From Pseudomonas alcaligenes (GTDB lineage Bacteria > Pseudomonadota > Gammaproteobacteria > Pseudomonadales > Pseudomonadaceae): a stretch of DNA of 64,000 nucleotides. Shown here piece after piece: positions 49,124 through 57,662 of this stretch. The DNA lies in NCBI RefSeq assembly GCF_014490745.1, contig NZ_LZEU01000001.1:1008501-1072500 (forward strand), given 5' to 3'. A program made the position numbers and the translations under genes. Position 1 is the first letter of the stretch. The number at the start of each line of letters is the position of its first letter. The notes under the pieces were generated by a model that saw nothing but the letters and a program-made list of their open reading frames with translations, did not search any database and was not told the origin of the DNA.

Positions 49124-50509
49124 TCAGTAACTGAGCGTCAGTTTGCTGTTACTGCTCAGTCCCTGAACATTGAGTTCACCGGTGGTGGCATTCCATGTGA
49201 ATGGGGCAGCCGTATAGGGATTGTTCAGCTCGGACTGCTGGGCGGAGGAGGCAACATCCTGTCGGGAAACGTTTTCGCTGCGCAGGATAGCCAGCAGCAG
49301 GGTGGCGCGGCGGATACCCTCCAGGTCGTAGACCCGCATCAGGTAGTTGGCAAAGCCGTCGTCACCCAGCTCGGCAGCCAGCAGGTTGCCGGTTAGGTTG
49401 TAGAGATAGTTGTGCCGTCGCTTGGACTGGAACGTCGGGACGTCTTCGAGGGCTTTGGGCAACTGTTCATAGGGTACGGAGAAGGTTTTCTCGGTGGCGA
49501 GCAGGAAGTCCGCATTTTGATTGTTTGACGCTTGCGGCTGTAGGAAAGGCAAGCCCCAGGAATACAACAGGCGCTGCTGTAGTGGTGGGCCACCGTCGCT
49601 ATGGAATCCGCTGAATTCGCCGTTTTTCATCTGCACGATGAGGCGCGAGCTGAAGCTCTGCTCACCGCTCAGGGTACGGCGCATCGAGCGTTCCTCAGTA
49701 CTCAGGGGCTCCTGCCAGCAAGCAGGAATGGCGGCTTGCAGTTGTTTGGGCGGTAGCTGTCTGAGCGTCAGGTTGCCCCAGATGAAGTGTCGTTTGATCG
49801 CTTGGACGGCAATCATCTTGGGTAGCAGGATATCGGCCTTGGCGAGGGCCATGCGCCAGAAACGCAGATCCGCTTCAAGCAGATGACGGGCCTGCTCTGC
49901 ATGGCCCAGGCGGCTAGCTAGCCAGGCGCGGGTAAGCAGCAGGCGCTGGCCGCTGAATACGGTTGGGTAGTCGGGAGTCCCCGAGAATATGTCGTAGGGT
50001 AATGGGTCGTAGATGTCTGTTCGGGTGAGCAGACCTTGGTAGCGCTCCAGCAGGAAATGTTCGTGTTGCAACCATTCATCAATAACCGGCTCATTGGCTA
50101 TCAGCAGGGCTCCGCATTCGGAGGAACTGCTTTCGCAGGCATCGAGCAGGTTGCTGAAAGAGGTGGTTCTTGCAGTGAAGGGCGTAGGGCGCTGTTGCTC
50201 CAGCTCTAGTAGTTCAGCGCGATTGGGCTGCTGCAGGGCCCAGCGCATCCAGGCAATACGGTTTTGCCCCAGTTTTATGGGCGACTGTCCGGGTGGTGCC
50301 GAGAAACCTAGTAGATAGAGCTGGGCATTGTTCTGATCGGCGGGGATCGGGCGCGCATTGTAGGAATCGATGAGCGTCTGAGCCTGAGTGGACACTGGCT
50401 CGTCGTGCCAGTTGATGGCTAGCAGGGCGCAATAACTGAGCAGCAATAGGGTGGCGGTGAGTAGGCTGATTCCCAGTAGGGCTCTAGCGAGTTTGCGTCT
50501 GTTCGTCAT
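49124..50509 (-). CDS. Large membrane-anchored protein of unknown family
   Basis: 461 residues. I chose the ATG at 50509 (AAGGA six bases upstream). An N-terminal helix (about 10-32) anchors it in the inner membrane; the rest faces the periplasm. It is helical and rich in Gln, Leu and Ser, with segments such as WLASRLGHAEQARHLLEADLRFW (about 198-220) that recall a TPR-like helix pair. The C-terminus has LNVQGLSSNSKLTLSY. G+C and codon use are somewhat lower than its neighbours. I do not recognise a family. Confidence 0.75.
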   Translation of the reverse strand: MTNRRKLARALLGISLLTATLLLLSYCALLAINWHDEPVSTQAQTLIDSYNARPIPADQNNAQLYLLGFSAPPGQSPIKLGQNRIAWMRWALQQPNRAELLELEQQRPTPFTARTTSFSNLLDACESSSSECGALLIANEPVIDEWLQHEHFLLERYQGLLTRTDIYDPLPYDIFSGTPDYPTVFSGQRLLLTRAWLASRLGHAEQARHLLEADLRFWRMALAKADILLPKMIAVQAIKRHFIWGNLTLRQLPPKQLQAAIPACWQEPLSTEERSMRRTLSGEQSFSSRLIVQMKNGEFSGFHSDGGPPLQQRLLYSWGLPFLQPQASNNQNADFLLATEKTFSVPYEQLPKALEDVPTFQSKRRHNYLYNLTGNLLAAELGDDGFANYLMRVYDLEGIRRATLLLAILRSENVSRQDVASSAQQSELNNPYTAAPFTWNATTGELNVQGLSSNSKLTLSY

Positions 50510-50859
50510 ATGTCGTCCTTGGCATGGCTGCAGGATCATATCCATTGCCAGGGGGCTCGCAAGGTTTAGCTGAGCGATCCTGCTGTCGAACTCAATACTG
50601 TGGTTGTTCGTATGGTCTGCTCAAGGTCTTGGCATGGCGCAAGCGGTTCAGGGTCAGGGGTAGGCGGCCACCGTGCGGCCTTCGGCTGCAGGCGCTTGAT
50701 CAGCTCGCGGCGGTAGGCCACCACGTCGGCCACCTCGACGCTACACAGGCGCGTGACTTCCCCGCTGGTGAAGGGGGGAAGGCCATGGGCTGCCTCGCGT
50801 GGGTGGCGGTCTGCTCATGCTGGCACGCCCGTGGCGCGCTGCAAGGAGAAATCGCAGGC
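50510..50859. other. 350-base gap between the orphan protein gene and PrrF
   Basis: An open minus-strand frame (50566-50814) without a start has protein-like stretches (FTSGEVTRLCSVEVADVVAY, RRELIKRLQPKAA) and may be the tail of a decayed gene. Nothing else looks coding. The right end joins the PrrF terminator. Confidence 0.45.
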
Positions 50860-50975
50860 AAAAAAAGACCCGGCAAAGTGCCGGGTCAATAACCGTGATT
50901 AGCCTGATGAGGAGATAATCTGAAGAGTCCGACTGCGTGGCCCCTTGAGCTTATCGGCTGATCTCGCGACCAGTT
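50860..50975 (-). ncRNA. prrF: PrrF-type iron-regulated small RNA
   Basis: About 116 bases on the minus strand. The 5' end AACTGGTCGCGAGATCAGCC and the core CTCATCAGGCTAATCACGG match P. aeruginosa PrrF1/PrrF2 as I recall them; the core pairs with sodB, sdh and other iron-protein mRNAs. It ends in a GACCCGGCA-CTT-TGCCGGGTC hairpin and seven T. The promoter has two Fur-type sites. The neighbour is cbpA, as in P. aeruginosa (PA4704 next to prrF). Only one copy is present here; P. aeruginosa has two in tandem. PrrF represses iron-using proteins with Hfq when iron is low. Confidence 0.88.
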
Positions 50976-50985
50976 GCGGTAATAA

Positions 50986-51032
50986 TAACAATTCTCATTT
51001 TGTCGTCAATGCCTAGATGAGAATTATTTTCG
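50986..51032 (-). promoter_or_regulatory. PrrF promoter with two Fur-type sites
   Basis: On the minus strand: GAAAATAATTCTCATCTAG (upstream site) and AAATGAGAATTGTTATTA (over the core promoter), mirror images of each other. The -35 is TTGACG (about 51003-51008) and the -10 TATTAT with a 16-base spacer; transcription would start near 50975. Both sites fit the Fur consensus half-sites. Confidence 0.8.
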
Positions 51033-51044
51033 ACTGATTGGCAA

Positions 51045-51083
51045 AAGCCGGGAAAAACAAACCCCGGCACTGGGCCGGGGTTG
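51045..51083 (-). terminator. Terminator of cbpA
   Basis: On the minus strand AACCCCGGC-CCA-GTGCCGGGGTT followed by TGTTTTTC, about 20 bases past the cbpA stop and before the PrrF promoter, so cbpA and PrrF are separate units. Confidence 0.82.
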
Positions 51084-51101
51084 TGGGTGAGGCTGGATCG
51101 A

Positions 51102-51902
51102 TCAGGCTGGTTCGCGCTGCAGGCGCAGCTGGGTGACTTCCTTGTTGAGCAGGTCGATGCGTCGCGCCATGCTCTCGATCAGGCTGTGGGCGATGCGTGG
51201 GTTGCTCTGCATCAGGCTGAGGAATTGATCCTTGGGGATGACCATGACGGTGCAGGGCTCGCTGGCGATCACCGTGGCGCTGCGCTTCTCGCGGGTGAAC
51301 ACGGCCATGGCGCCGAAGATCTCGTCCTTCTGCACGTCGCCGACCTTCTGCCCGTCGACATGCGCCTCGGCGTGGCCTTCGATGATGACGAACACGTGGT
51401 CGGCGTCATCGCCCTGGTGGATCAGTTCTTCGCCGGCGGCAAAATGCTGGAAGCCGGTGGCCGGACGGATTTCCGGCTGCTTGAGGCGGGCCAGGGCGTC
51501 GGACAGCAGGGCGGTATGGCCGATCAGGTACTGGATGAACAGTTCCTGGCGCTGCTCGCTGCCGTAGATGTGCTTGAACACGTCGCTGCGATTGAAGGGG
51601 TTCAGGGTCAGCGGCTCTTCGCTGCTGTAGCGGCAGCTCGGCAGATCGATGCCCTGACGCAGGCCGACCAGGTCGCCTTCCTGCAGATAGAACAGCGGGC
51701 GCTCGTCGACCAGGGCGTGCAGCAGGCCGCTCTCGATGATGTACAACTGGTTGCCCGGCAGGATCTTCGCCAGATCCTCGACCTGTTCCAGGCGCAGCGG
51801 CGGGCCGCTTGGCTGCAGGCCGTCGAGCAGCTGCGCGGGCAGGCTCTGCAGGCGCTGGATCAGTTGGTCGGCGTAGGCCGGTTGCTCCCCGAGTAGGTAC
51901 AT
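51102..51902 (-). CDS. cbpA: CbpA-like cyclic nucleotide-binding protein
   Basis: 266 residues. Two cyclic nucleotide-binding-type beta rolls: one degenerate near the N-terminus (about 30-105) and one typical (about 147-245) with FVIIEGHAEAHVDGQ and the phosphate-binding cassette GAMAVFTREKRSATVIA. It has no helix-turn-helix. P. aeruginosa CbpA (PA4704) is a cAMP-binding protein under Vfr control, next to prrF; size, fold and position agree here. ATG at 51902. The cassette has Glu-Lys-Arg-Ser where Crp-type cAMP binders have Arg-Ser, so nucleotide binding is plausible but unproven. Confidence 0.87.
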   Translation of the reverse strand: MYLLGEQPAYADQLIQRLQSLPAQLLDGLQPSGPPLRLEQVEDLAKILPGNQLYIIESGLLHALVDERPLFYLQEGDLVGLRQGIDLPSCRYSSEEPLTLNPFNRSDVFKHIYGSEQRQELFIQYLIGHTALLSDALARLKQPEIRPATGFQHFAAGEELIHQGDDADHVFVIIEGHAEAHVDGQKVGDVQKDEIFGAMAVFTREKRSATVIASEPCTVMVIPKDQFLSLMQSNPRIAHSLIESMARRIDLLNKEVTQLRLQREPA

Positions 51903-52008
51903 GTCAGTAATTCCTTGAGCTGGCTGGGCGGACGATAAGCCACGCGCGACCCTGCAACAATAAGGGGCGCCGAAATACAGGTAAATCCCGGCGCTTGGAG
52001 GTTGTGAG

Positions 52009-52281
52009 CTAGCTCTTGTTGCTCAGCCCCAGGGCGTCGACCTGACCGTTCAGTTCTGCCTTGTGCGCCGGCGGCAGCTGGTTCCAGTGGACATCGAGCA
52101 GGGCGCCCTCGATGGCATAGAGCAGCACCTTGGACGCGCGGAACCCGCGGGCACGCACGGCGCGGTAGGCGTCCACCGCGCCCAGGCGGCGCAGGTCGGT
52201 GGCGTTGTGGATACCCACCGCATGCAGCCACTGCGCGGAGGTTTTACCCAGGTTTTTCAGGTGCTGTAGTTCATCGTTCAT
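52009..52281 (-). CDS. TfoX C-terminal-domain protein
   Basis: 90 residues. A free-standing TfoX C-terminal domain: LKNLGKTSAQWLHAVGIHNATDL, LGAVDAYRAVRARG and ALLYAIEGALLDVHWNQLP, a helix-hairpin-helix-like fold. In TfoX/Sxy this domain follows an N-terminal domain that is missing here. Role unknown. GGAGG lies four bases before the ATG. It is in the same operon direction as the frameshifted gene and pentapeptide gene; the counterpart is PA4703. Confidence 0.88.
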   Translation of the reverse strand: MNDELQHLKNLGKTSAQWLHAVGIHNATDLRRLGAVDAYRAVRARGFRASKVLLYAIEGALLDVHWNQLPPAHKAELNGQVDALGLSNKS

Positions 52282-52306
52282 TGCGCCTCCATGCATTGCT
52301 GCGCAG

Positions 52307-52496
52307 CTACTGATGAGGCTGTAGGGGAATGCCTGCGAGAAAGTGTAGCGGCCGGCGTACAAAACGCCGCAGCTGCCGGTCGCCTCGGGGCGGCTCCAGA
52401 GCGGGCAAGCCAGCCAGGCAGTGCCATCGAGTAGTGCGGGCGGACGCTGGCGCAGGCACCGGTGTGGTGGTCGAGCAGGCGGGTGATGTCACTCAT
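52307..52496 (-). pseudogene. Frameshifted small gene, 61 residues if intact
   Basis: ATG at 52496, ten bases past the pentapeptide gene stop. The first frame gives MSDITRLLDHHTGACASVRP, then HYSMALPG. It then loses sense, while the next frame continues LPALEPPRGDRQLRRFVRRP, then LHFLAGIPLQPHQ and a TAG stop. The break is at a tandem AGCC duplication (52408-52415, plus strand); removing four bases restores one frame of 61 codons. P. aeruginosa has a small gene (PA4702) at this place. Either a real mutation or a sequencing error. Confidence 0.62.
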
Positions 52497-52506
52497 GCGG
52501 GCAGGG

Positions 52507-52851
52507 TCAGCGGGTGCGGTAGCGCAGGCGGGTGCCGAAATTGACCGACATGAGGATTTCATCGGCACTCAGCTCGACCGGGAAGTAGGCTCCGGAGATC
52601 TGCGCGTGGGCAATGCTGGCGCCTTCCAGGCTGGCGTTGCGCAGATCCAGGCCACGCAGGTCGGCGCCGCGGAAGTAGGCGTCGGTGAAGTCGATGTCCT
52701 GGGCATCCAGCAAGCGCAGGTCGAGGCCGCGGAAGTCACCGCCGCGCAGGTCGACGCTGGCGCCCTTGGGTTTCTGGGCGTTGAAGTCCTTGACCTTCTC
52801 GTTGTGCAGCAGGCGATACAGGGGGGTGTCGAGCTGGCGGGGCTGGCTCAT
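52507..52851 (-). CDS. Pentapeptide-repeat protein
   Basis: 114 residues. Central A(D/N)Lxx repeats: VDLRGGDFRGLDLRLLDAQD, FTDAYFRGADLRGLDLRNAS and LEGASIAHAQIS, which form a right-handed beta helix. The repeat array is short (about eight units), and the N-terminal 35 residues are non-repeat. Some members mimic DNA and protect gyrase, but most have unknown roles. First gene of the operon that continues with the frameshifted gene and the TfoX-domain gene; the counterpart is PA4701. Confidence 0.9.
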   Translation of the reverse strand: MSQPRQLDTPLYRLLHNEKVKDFNAQKPKGASVDLRGGDFRGLDLRLLDAQDIDFTDAYFRGADLRGLDLRNASLEGASIAHAQISGAYFPVELSADEILMSVNFGTRLRYRTR

Positions 52852-52915
52852 GGGGGGCCTCCATTCAGAACCTGCCAGCAGTATAGATGGCAGGTTCCGA
52901 ATGGGGCGTTGCGGC

Positions 52916-54478
52916 TCAGAGCCCCGGCAGGCGCTGGCGGATACGCTCGATCAGGCTGTCCAGGCTGGCAGCCAGGTGAGTGTCGACGCGCTTGCTGTGG
53001 GCCAGTTCGTCGTCGCTGAGGGCTTCACGCTTGGCCTGCTGGGCCTCGATCACTTCGAGGGTGGCATCGGACGGGTCGTTGCCTTCGGCCTGGCGCTGTT
53101 GCAGCCAGCCGGCGATCACTTCCTGCGGCGCCTGGCAGTCGAGGATCAGGAATGGCGCGCCGTTCTGTTCGGCGACTTGCCAGGCCTCGGCACGCTGCGC
53201 CTGCTTCAGGTAGGCGGCGTCCAGCACCACTGGGAAGCCGGCGTGCAGGGCGCCTTCGGCCAACTGGTGCAGACGCTGGTAGGTTTCCTGGGTAGCCTGC
53301 GGGCTGTAGATACCACCGTACAGGGCGCCCTTGGCGCTATCGGCCTGCTCGCCGAACAGGCGCTTGCGCTCCACGTCCGAGCGCAGGCGGATGGCGCCGA
53401 GGGACTCGACCAGGCGCAGGGCCACGTGGCTCTTGCCAACGGCCGAGACGCCGGTGGTGATGGCCAGGAACGGCGAGGGAATAGCGCTGTAGCTTTCTGC
53501 CAGGTTGGCGTAGTTGCGGTACTGGCGCAGGGTGGCTGCGCGTTGCTGTTCATCGGTCTGGTGGCCCAGGCTGAACAGGGCGACCTTGGCGCGTACCAGG
53601 GCGCGGTGGGACTTGTAGAGATTGAGCAGCTCCAGCGCCGCATAGTCGCCGCTGCGTTCCAGCCAGGCACTGACGAAGCGCTGTGACAGCGCCTTGAGGC
53701 CGCGGTCTTCCAAGTCCATGGCGAGGAAGGCGGCATCCAGTGCGATGTCGATCAGGCGGAACTCTTCGTTGAATTCGATGCAGTCGAACAGCACCACGGC
53801 GCCGTCAAGCAGGGTGGCGTTGCCCAGGTGGATGTCGCCGTGGCACTCGCGGATGGCGCCGGCTGCCGCGCGCTGGGCCAGCAGCGGCTCCAGGCGGCTA
53901 ATACTGGCCTCCACCCAGGCTTCCAGGGCTTCCAGCTGGCGCAGGTCGGCGGCGTCGGACAGCAGCGGGCGGATCTGCACGAAGTTCTGCCGCATCGGCG
54001 CGACGATGGCGCTCGGTGCGCACAGCGGGTGGCTGGCGTCCACGGCCGGGGTGCGGCTGTGGAAGTCGGCGATCTGTTCGGCCAGGGCGTCGATGTGCGC
54101 CTCTGTCAGTTCGCCGCGGGCCTGCACGGCGCTGAGCAGCTGGCTCTGGGGGAACTGGCGCATCTTCAGTACGTATTCGATGGCCGGGCCGTCGCCGCCC
54201 AGTTGCGGGGCGTTCTCGTTGCCAGTGACTGGCAGCACGTCGAGGTACAGGCCATCGGTGAGGCGCTGGTTGAGGCGCAGCTCCTCGCCGCAGAAGTGCT
54301 GGCGCTTGGCGAGATCGGTGAAGTCGAGGAAGCCGAAGTTCACCGGCTTCTTGATCTTGTAGGCAAAGGGGCCGGTGAGCAGCACCCAGGAGATATGCGT
54401 TTCGATGACCTGGAAAGCCTCCACCGGATGCGGATAGAGGGCCGGGTTCTGCAGCGCGGCGATCAGGGCTTGGCTCAC
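52916..54478 (-). CDS. Aminoglycoside phosphotransferase-like / P-loop kinase fusion
   Basis: 520 residues. N-terminal half (about 1-330): APH/choline kinase-like domain with the catalytic CHGDIHLGN (HGDxxxxN) and metal FDCIEFNEEF. C-terminal half (about 335-520): P-loop kinase with Walker A GVSAVGKSHVA and a possible lid RSDVERKRLFGE. This two-domain architecture is widespread and its substrate unknown; it is not evidence for antibiotic resistance. GTG start at 54478 with AAGGA upstream. It is divergent from mrcB. Confidence 0.87.
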   Translation of the reverse strand: MSQALIAALQNPALYPHPVEAFQVIETHISWVLLTGPFAYKIKKPVNFGFLDFTDLAKRQHFCGEELRLNQRLTDGLYLDVLPVTGNENAPQLGGDGPAIEYVLKMRQFPQSQLLSAVQARGELTEAHIDALAEQIADFHSRTPAVDASHPLCAPSAIVAPMRQNFVQIRPLLSDAADLRQLEALEAWVEASISRLEPLLAQRAAAGAIRECHGDIHLGNATLLDGAVVLFDCIEFNEEFRLIDIALDAAFLAMDLEDRGLKALSQRFVSAWLERSGDYAALELLNLYKSHRALVRAKVALFSLGHQTDEQQRAATLRQYRNYANLAESYSAIPSPFLAITTGVSAVGKSHVALRLVESLGAIRLRSDVERKRLFGEQADSAKGALYGGIYSPQATQETYQRLHQLAEGALHAGFPVVLDAAYLKQAQRAEAWQVAEQNGAPFLILDCQAPQEVIAGWLQQRQAEGNDPSDATLEVIEAQQAKREALSDDELAHSKRVDTHLAASLDSLIERIRQRLPGL

Positions 54479-54580
54479 GGTCTTTCCTTGCTTGGCTCGT
54501 CGATAAGAGGCGGCATTATGGCCGCTGTGAGGCGCTCTGCAAACCGCCGGAGTGCGCCTGTTGGGCCTAGGCAAAGTGCG

Positions 54581-54586
54581 TATAAT
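54581..54586 (+). promoter_or_regulatory. Consensus -10 box of mrcB
   Basis: A perfect TATAAT ends nine bases before the mrcB ATG, so transcription would start within a few bases of the start codon. A -35 was not clear; TTGGGC at 54561 is too close (14 bases). Confidence 0.6.
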
Positions 54587-54594
54587 GCGCCGCC

Positions 54595-56916
54595 ATGACT
54601 CGTTCCCGTACCCCGCGCAAAAGCGCCAAGCGCCGTTCCGGCAAGTCCCGCCCCTGGTTGGGTTGGGTTCTCAAACTCTCTCTGGTTGGCCTGGTTATCC
54701 TGGCCGGCTTCGCCGTGTACCTGGATGCCGTGGTGCAGGAGAAATTCTCCGGCAAGCGCTGGACGGTGCCGGCCAAGGTCTACGCGCGGCCGCTGGAGCT
54801 GTTCGAAGGCCAGAAGCTGAGTAAGCAGGACTTCCTTACCGAACTGGACGCCCTCGGCTATCGCCGTGAAGGCGCCGCCAATGGCCCGGGCGCGGCGGCG
54901 GTGAACGGCAACCAGATCGATCTGTTCACCCGCGGCTTCCAGTTCTATGAGGGCAACGAGCCATCGCAGCGCGTGCGCGTACGTTTCTCTGGTGATTACG
55001 TGGCCGGCCTGATGCAGGCCAATGGCAGCAAACTGGCGGTCGCCCGCCTGGAGCCGCTGCTGGTCGGTGGCCTGTACCCGGCGCACCACGAAGACCGCAT
55101 CCTGATCAAACTGGAACAGGTGCCGCCGTACCTGGTGGAGACTCTGGTGGCGGTGGAGGATCGCGAGTTCTTCCATCACTTCGGCGTCTCGCCCAAGGGC
55201 ATTGCCCGCGCCGTGTGGATCAACGCCACGGCCGGCCAGCTGCGCCAGGGCGGCAGTACCCTGACTCAGCAGTTGGTGAAGAACTTCTACCTGACCAACG
55301 AGCGCAGTCTCACCCGCAAGGCCACCGAGGCCATGATGGCGGTGCTGCTGGAGCTACATTACGACAAGAAGGAAATCCTCGAGGCCTACCTCAACGAGGT
55401 ATTCCTCGGCCAGGACGGCCAGCGCGCCGTGCACGGCTTCGGTCTGGCCAGCCAGTACTTCTTCAGCCAGCCGCTGAGCGAGCTCAAGCTCGACCAGGTG
55501 GCGCTGCTGGTCGGCATGGTCAAGGGGCCGACCTTCTACAACCCGCGGCGCTTCCCCGAGCGCGCCCTGGAGCGGCGCAACCTGGTACTCGACCTGCTGG
55601 TACAGCAGGGCGTGGTGCCCGCTGCCGACGCCGAAGCGGCCAAGAGCAAGCCGCTGGGCGTGACCAAGCGCGGCAGCCTGGCAGACAGCTCCTTCCCGGC
55701 CTTCCTCGACCTGGTCAAGCGCCAGCTGCGCGACGACTACCGCGAGGAAGACCTGACCGAAGAAGGCCTGCGCATCTTCACTAGCTTCGACCCGATCCTG
55801 CAGCTCAAGGCCGAGGCGTCCCTGGCGGATACCCTCAAGCGCCTGGGTGGGCGCAAGGGCGTCGATGAAGTGGAAGCGGCGATGGTGGTGACCAACCCGG
55901 AAACCGGTGAGGTGCAGGCCATGCTCGGCAGTCGCCAGCCGCGCTTCGCCGGTTTCAACCGGGTGCTGGATGCCAGCCGGCCGATCGGCTCGCTGATCAA
56001 GCCGGCGGTCTACCTGACGGCGCTGGAGCGCCCCAGTCAGTACACCCTGACCAGTTGGCTGGCCGACGAGCCGTTCTCGGTAAAAGGCCAGGACGGCCAG
56101 GTCTGGCGTCCGCAGAACTATGACCACAAGGCTCACGGCACCATTTACCTGTACCAGGGCCTGGCCAACTCCTACAACCTGTCGACTGCCAAGCTCGGTC
56201 TGGAACTGGGCGTGCCCAATGTACTCAAAACTCTTGAGCGCCTGGGCGTCAATCGCGAGTGGCCGGCTTATCCATCGATGCTGCTGGGGGCCGGTTCGCT
56301 GAGTCCGATGGAAGTGGCGACCATGTACCAGACCCTGGCCAATGGCGGTTTCAACACCCCGCTGCGCGGTATCCGCAGTGTGCTGACCGCCGAGGGCGAG
56401 CCGCTCAAGCGTTATCCGTTCCAGATCCAGCAGCGCTTCGACCCGGGCGCCATCTACCTGGTGCAGAACGCCATGCAGCGGGTGATGCGTGAAGGCACCG
56501 GGCGCTCGGTCTACAGCCAGTTGCCGTCGTCGCTGACCCTGGCCGGCAAGACCGGTACCAGTAACGACTCGCGCGACAGCTGGTTCGCCGGTTTCAGCCA
56601 GGATCTGCTGGCAGTGGTGTGGTTGGGCCGCGACGACAACGGCAAGACGCCGCTGACCGGTGCCACCGGTGCACTGCAGGTGTGGACGAGTTTCATGGTC
56701 AAGGCCGATCCGCTGCCGCTGGACATGCCGCTGCCGGATAACGTGGTGCAGGCCTGGGTCGATGCCAGCAACGGCCAGGGCTCGGCGGCGGGTTGTCCGA
56801 ATGCCGTGCAGATGCCGTATATTCGCGGCAGTGAGCCGGCCCAGGGGCAGCCTTGCGGTGGTGTTGGGACTCCGGCGGGTGAAGTGATGGACTGGGTGCG
56901 TGGCTGGCTTAATTGA
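54595..56916 (+). CDS. mrcB: MrcB, penicillin-binding protein 1B
   Basis: 773 residues. Bifunctional peptidoglycan synthase in the inner membrane: glycosyltransferase plus transpeptidase. Basic cytoplasmic tail, one membrane helix (about 22-43), a UB2H-like domain that binds LpoP in pseudomonads (about 60-150), GT51 (about 170-340; catalytic Glu188 in VEDREFF, and STLTQQLVKN), and the transpeptidase with Ser466 in RPIGSLIK, SYN, and KTGTS. Length matches PA4700. The gene downstream encodes a TPR lipoprotein of the LpoP place and type. Confidence 0.95.
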   Translation: MTRSRTPRKSAKRRSGKSRPWLGWVLKLSLVGLVILAGFAVYLDAVVQEKFSGKRWTVPAKVYARPLELFEGQKLSKQDFLTELDALGYRREGAANGPGAAAVNGNQIDLFTRGFQFYEGNEPSQRVRVRFSGDYVAGLMQANGSKLAVARLEPLLVGGLYPAHHEDRILIKLEQVPPYLVETLVAVEDREFFHHFGVSPKGIARAVWINATAGQLRQGGSTLTQQLVKNFYLTNERSLTRKATEAMMAVLLELHYDKKEILEAYLNEVFLGQDGQRAVHGFGLASQYFFSQPLSELKLDQVALLVGMVKGPTFYNPRRFPERALERRNLVLDLLVQQGVVPAADAEAAKSKPLGVTKRGSLADSSFPAFLDLVKRQLRDDYREEDLTEEGLRIFTSFDPILQLKAEASLADTLKRLGGRKGVDEVEAAMVVTNPETGEVQAMLGSRQPRFAGFNRVLDASRPIGSLIKPAVYLTALERPSQYTLTSWLADEPFSVKGQDGQVWRPQNYDHKAHGTIYLYQGLANSYNLSTAKLGLELGVPNVLKTLERLGVNREWPAYPSMLLGAGSLSPMEVATMYQTLANGGFNTPLRGIRSVLTAEGEPLKRYPFQIQQRFDPGAIYLVQNAMQRVMREGTGRSVYSQLPSSLTLAGKTGTSNDSRDSWFAGFSQDLLAVVWLGRDDNGKTPLTGATGALQVWTSFMVKADPLPLDMPLPDNVVQAWVDASNGQGSAAGCPNAVQMPYIRGSEPAQGQPCGGVGTPAGEVMDWVRGWLN

Positions 56917-56939
56917 ATTCGCGTCGAGTGAGGAAGTAC

Positions 56940-57662
56940 ATGGCTAAGTGGTGGATTGGCGCGGTAGTGGCAGCGTCCGTGTTGAGTGGTTGCGCCAGTG
57001 TGCCGCGCGGTTCGATTCCGGTGCAGGACTCCAGCGGCCAACTGATGACCGATGAGCAGGCGGCGGCCGATGGCTATGGTCGCGGCACTGCTCGTGCGCC
57101 TGTTCAGTCGCAGGCGCAAAGCATTCCTGCCGATTCCGGCGTGGTGGTGATGGTGCCGGGTGGAGTTTCCTCCGCGCCGATCCAGACCTACCCGGATGGC
57201 AGCAGCTCGATGCCGTCTTCGATCAGCTCCGCCCCGCTGAGCACCGGGCCGATTTCCAGCGCCGGCAGCTATTCGCCCAGCATGCCGAGCATGCCCAGCG
57301 GGATTCCTTCCGGCGGCAGCCTGGCTGCGGATGAGCAGCTGGATGGCCCAGTGCTGTCGCTGCTGACCACGGCCCAGCAACAGCAGAGCAGTGGCGACCT
57401 GAACGGCGCCTCTTCCAGCCTGGAGCGTGCCCAGCGCATTGCTCCGCGCGAGCCGCAAGTGCTCTACCGCCTGGCCGAAGTGCGCCTGGCTCAGGGCGAT
57501 GCGGCTCAGGCCGAGCAACTGGCGCGCCGTGGCCTGACCTATGCCAGCGGCCGTCCGGCGCTGCAGGCCGGGTTGTGGAATCTGATCGGCCAGGCCCGTG
57601 AGCGCCAGGGCGATCCGTCCGGCGCTGCACAGGCGCGCGAACGGGCGCGGGTCAACCTCTGA
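56940..57662 (+). CDS. TPR lipoprotein, probable PBP1B activator LpoP
   Basis: 240 residues. Lipobox LSGC (Cys17) after MAKWWIGAVVAASV. A long low-complexity Ser/Pro/Gly linker (about 60-135) spans the periplasm, and the C-terminal part (about 140-240) has two TPR motifs (LLTTAQQQQSSGDLNGASSS, VLYRLAEVRLAQGDAAQAEQ). In P. aeruginosa the lipoprotein encoded after mrcB (PA4699) is LpoP, which activates PBP1B from the outer membrane. The order and domain layout agree. AGGA precedes the ATG at 56940; the next gene overlaps by one base. Confidence 0.85.
   Translation: MAKWWIGAVVAASVLSGCASVPRGSIPVQDSSGQLMTDEQAAADGYGRGTARAPVQSQAQSIPADSGVVVMVPGGVSSAPIQTYPDGSSSMPSSISSAPLSTGPISSAGSYSPSMPSMPSGIPSGGSLAADEQLDGPVLSLLTTAQQQQSSGDLNGASSSLERAQRIAPREPQVLYRLAEVRLAQGDAAQAEQLARRGLTYASGRPALQAGLWNLIGQARERQGDPSGAAQARERARVNL

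Noticed and set aside
52916..54478. Antibiotic resistance by aminoglycoside phosphotransferase
   Set aside because: The APH-like half is fused to a P-loop kinase in a widespread housekeeping-type architecture; nothing suggests a drug substrate.
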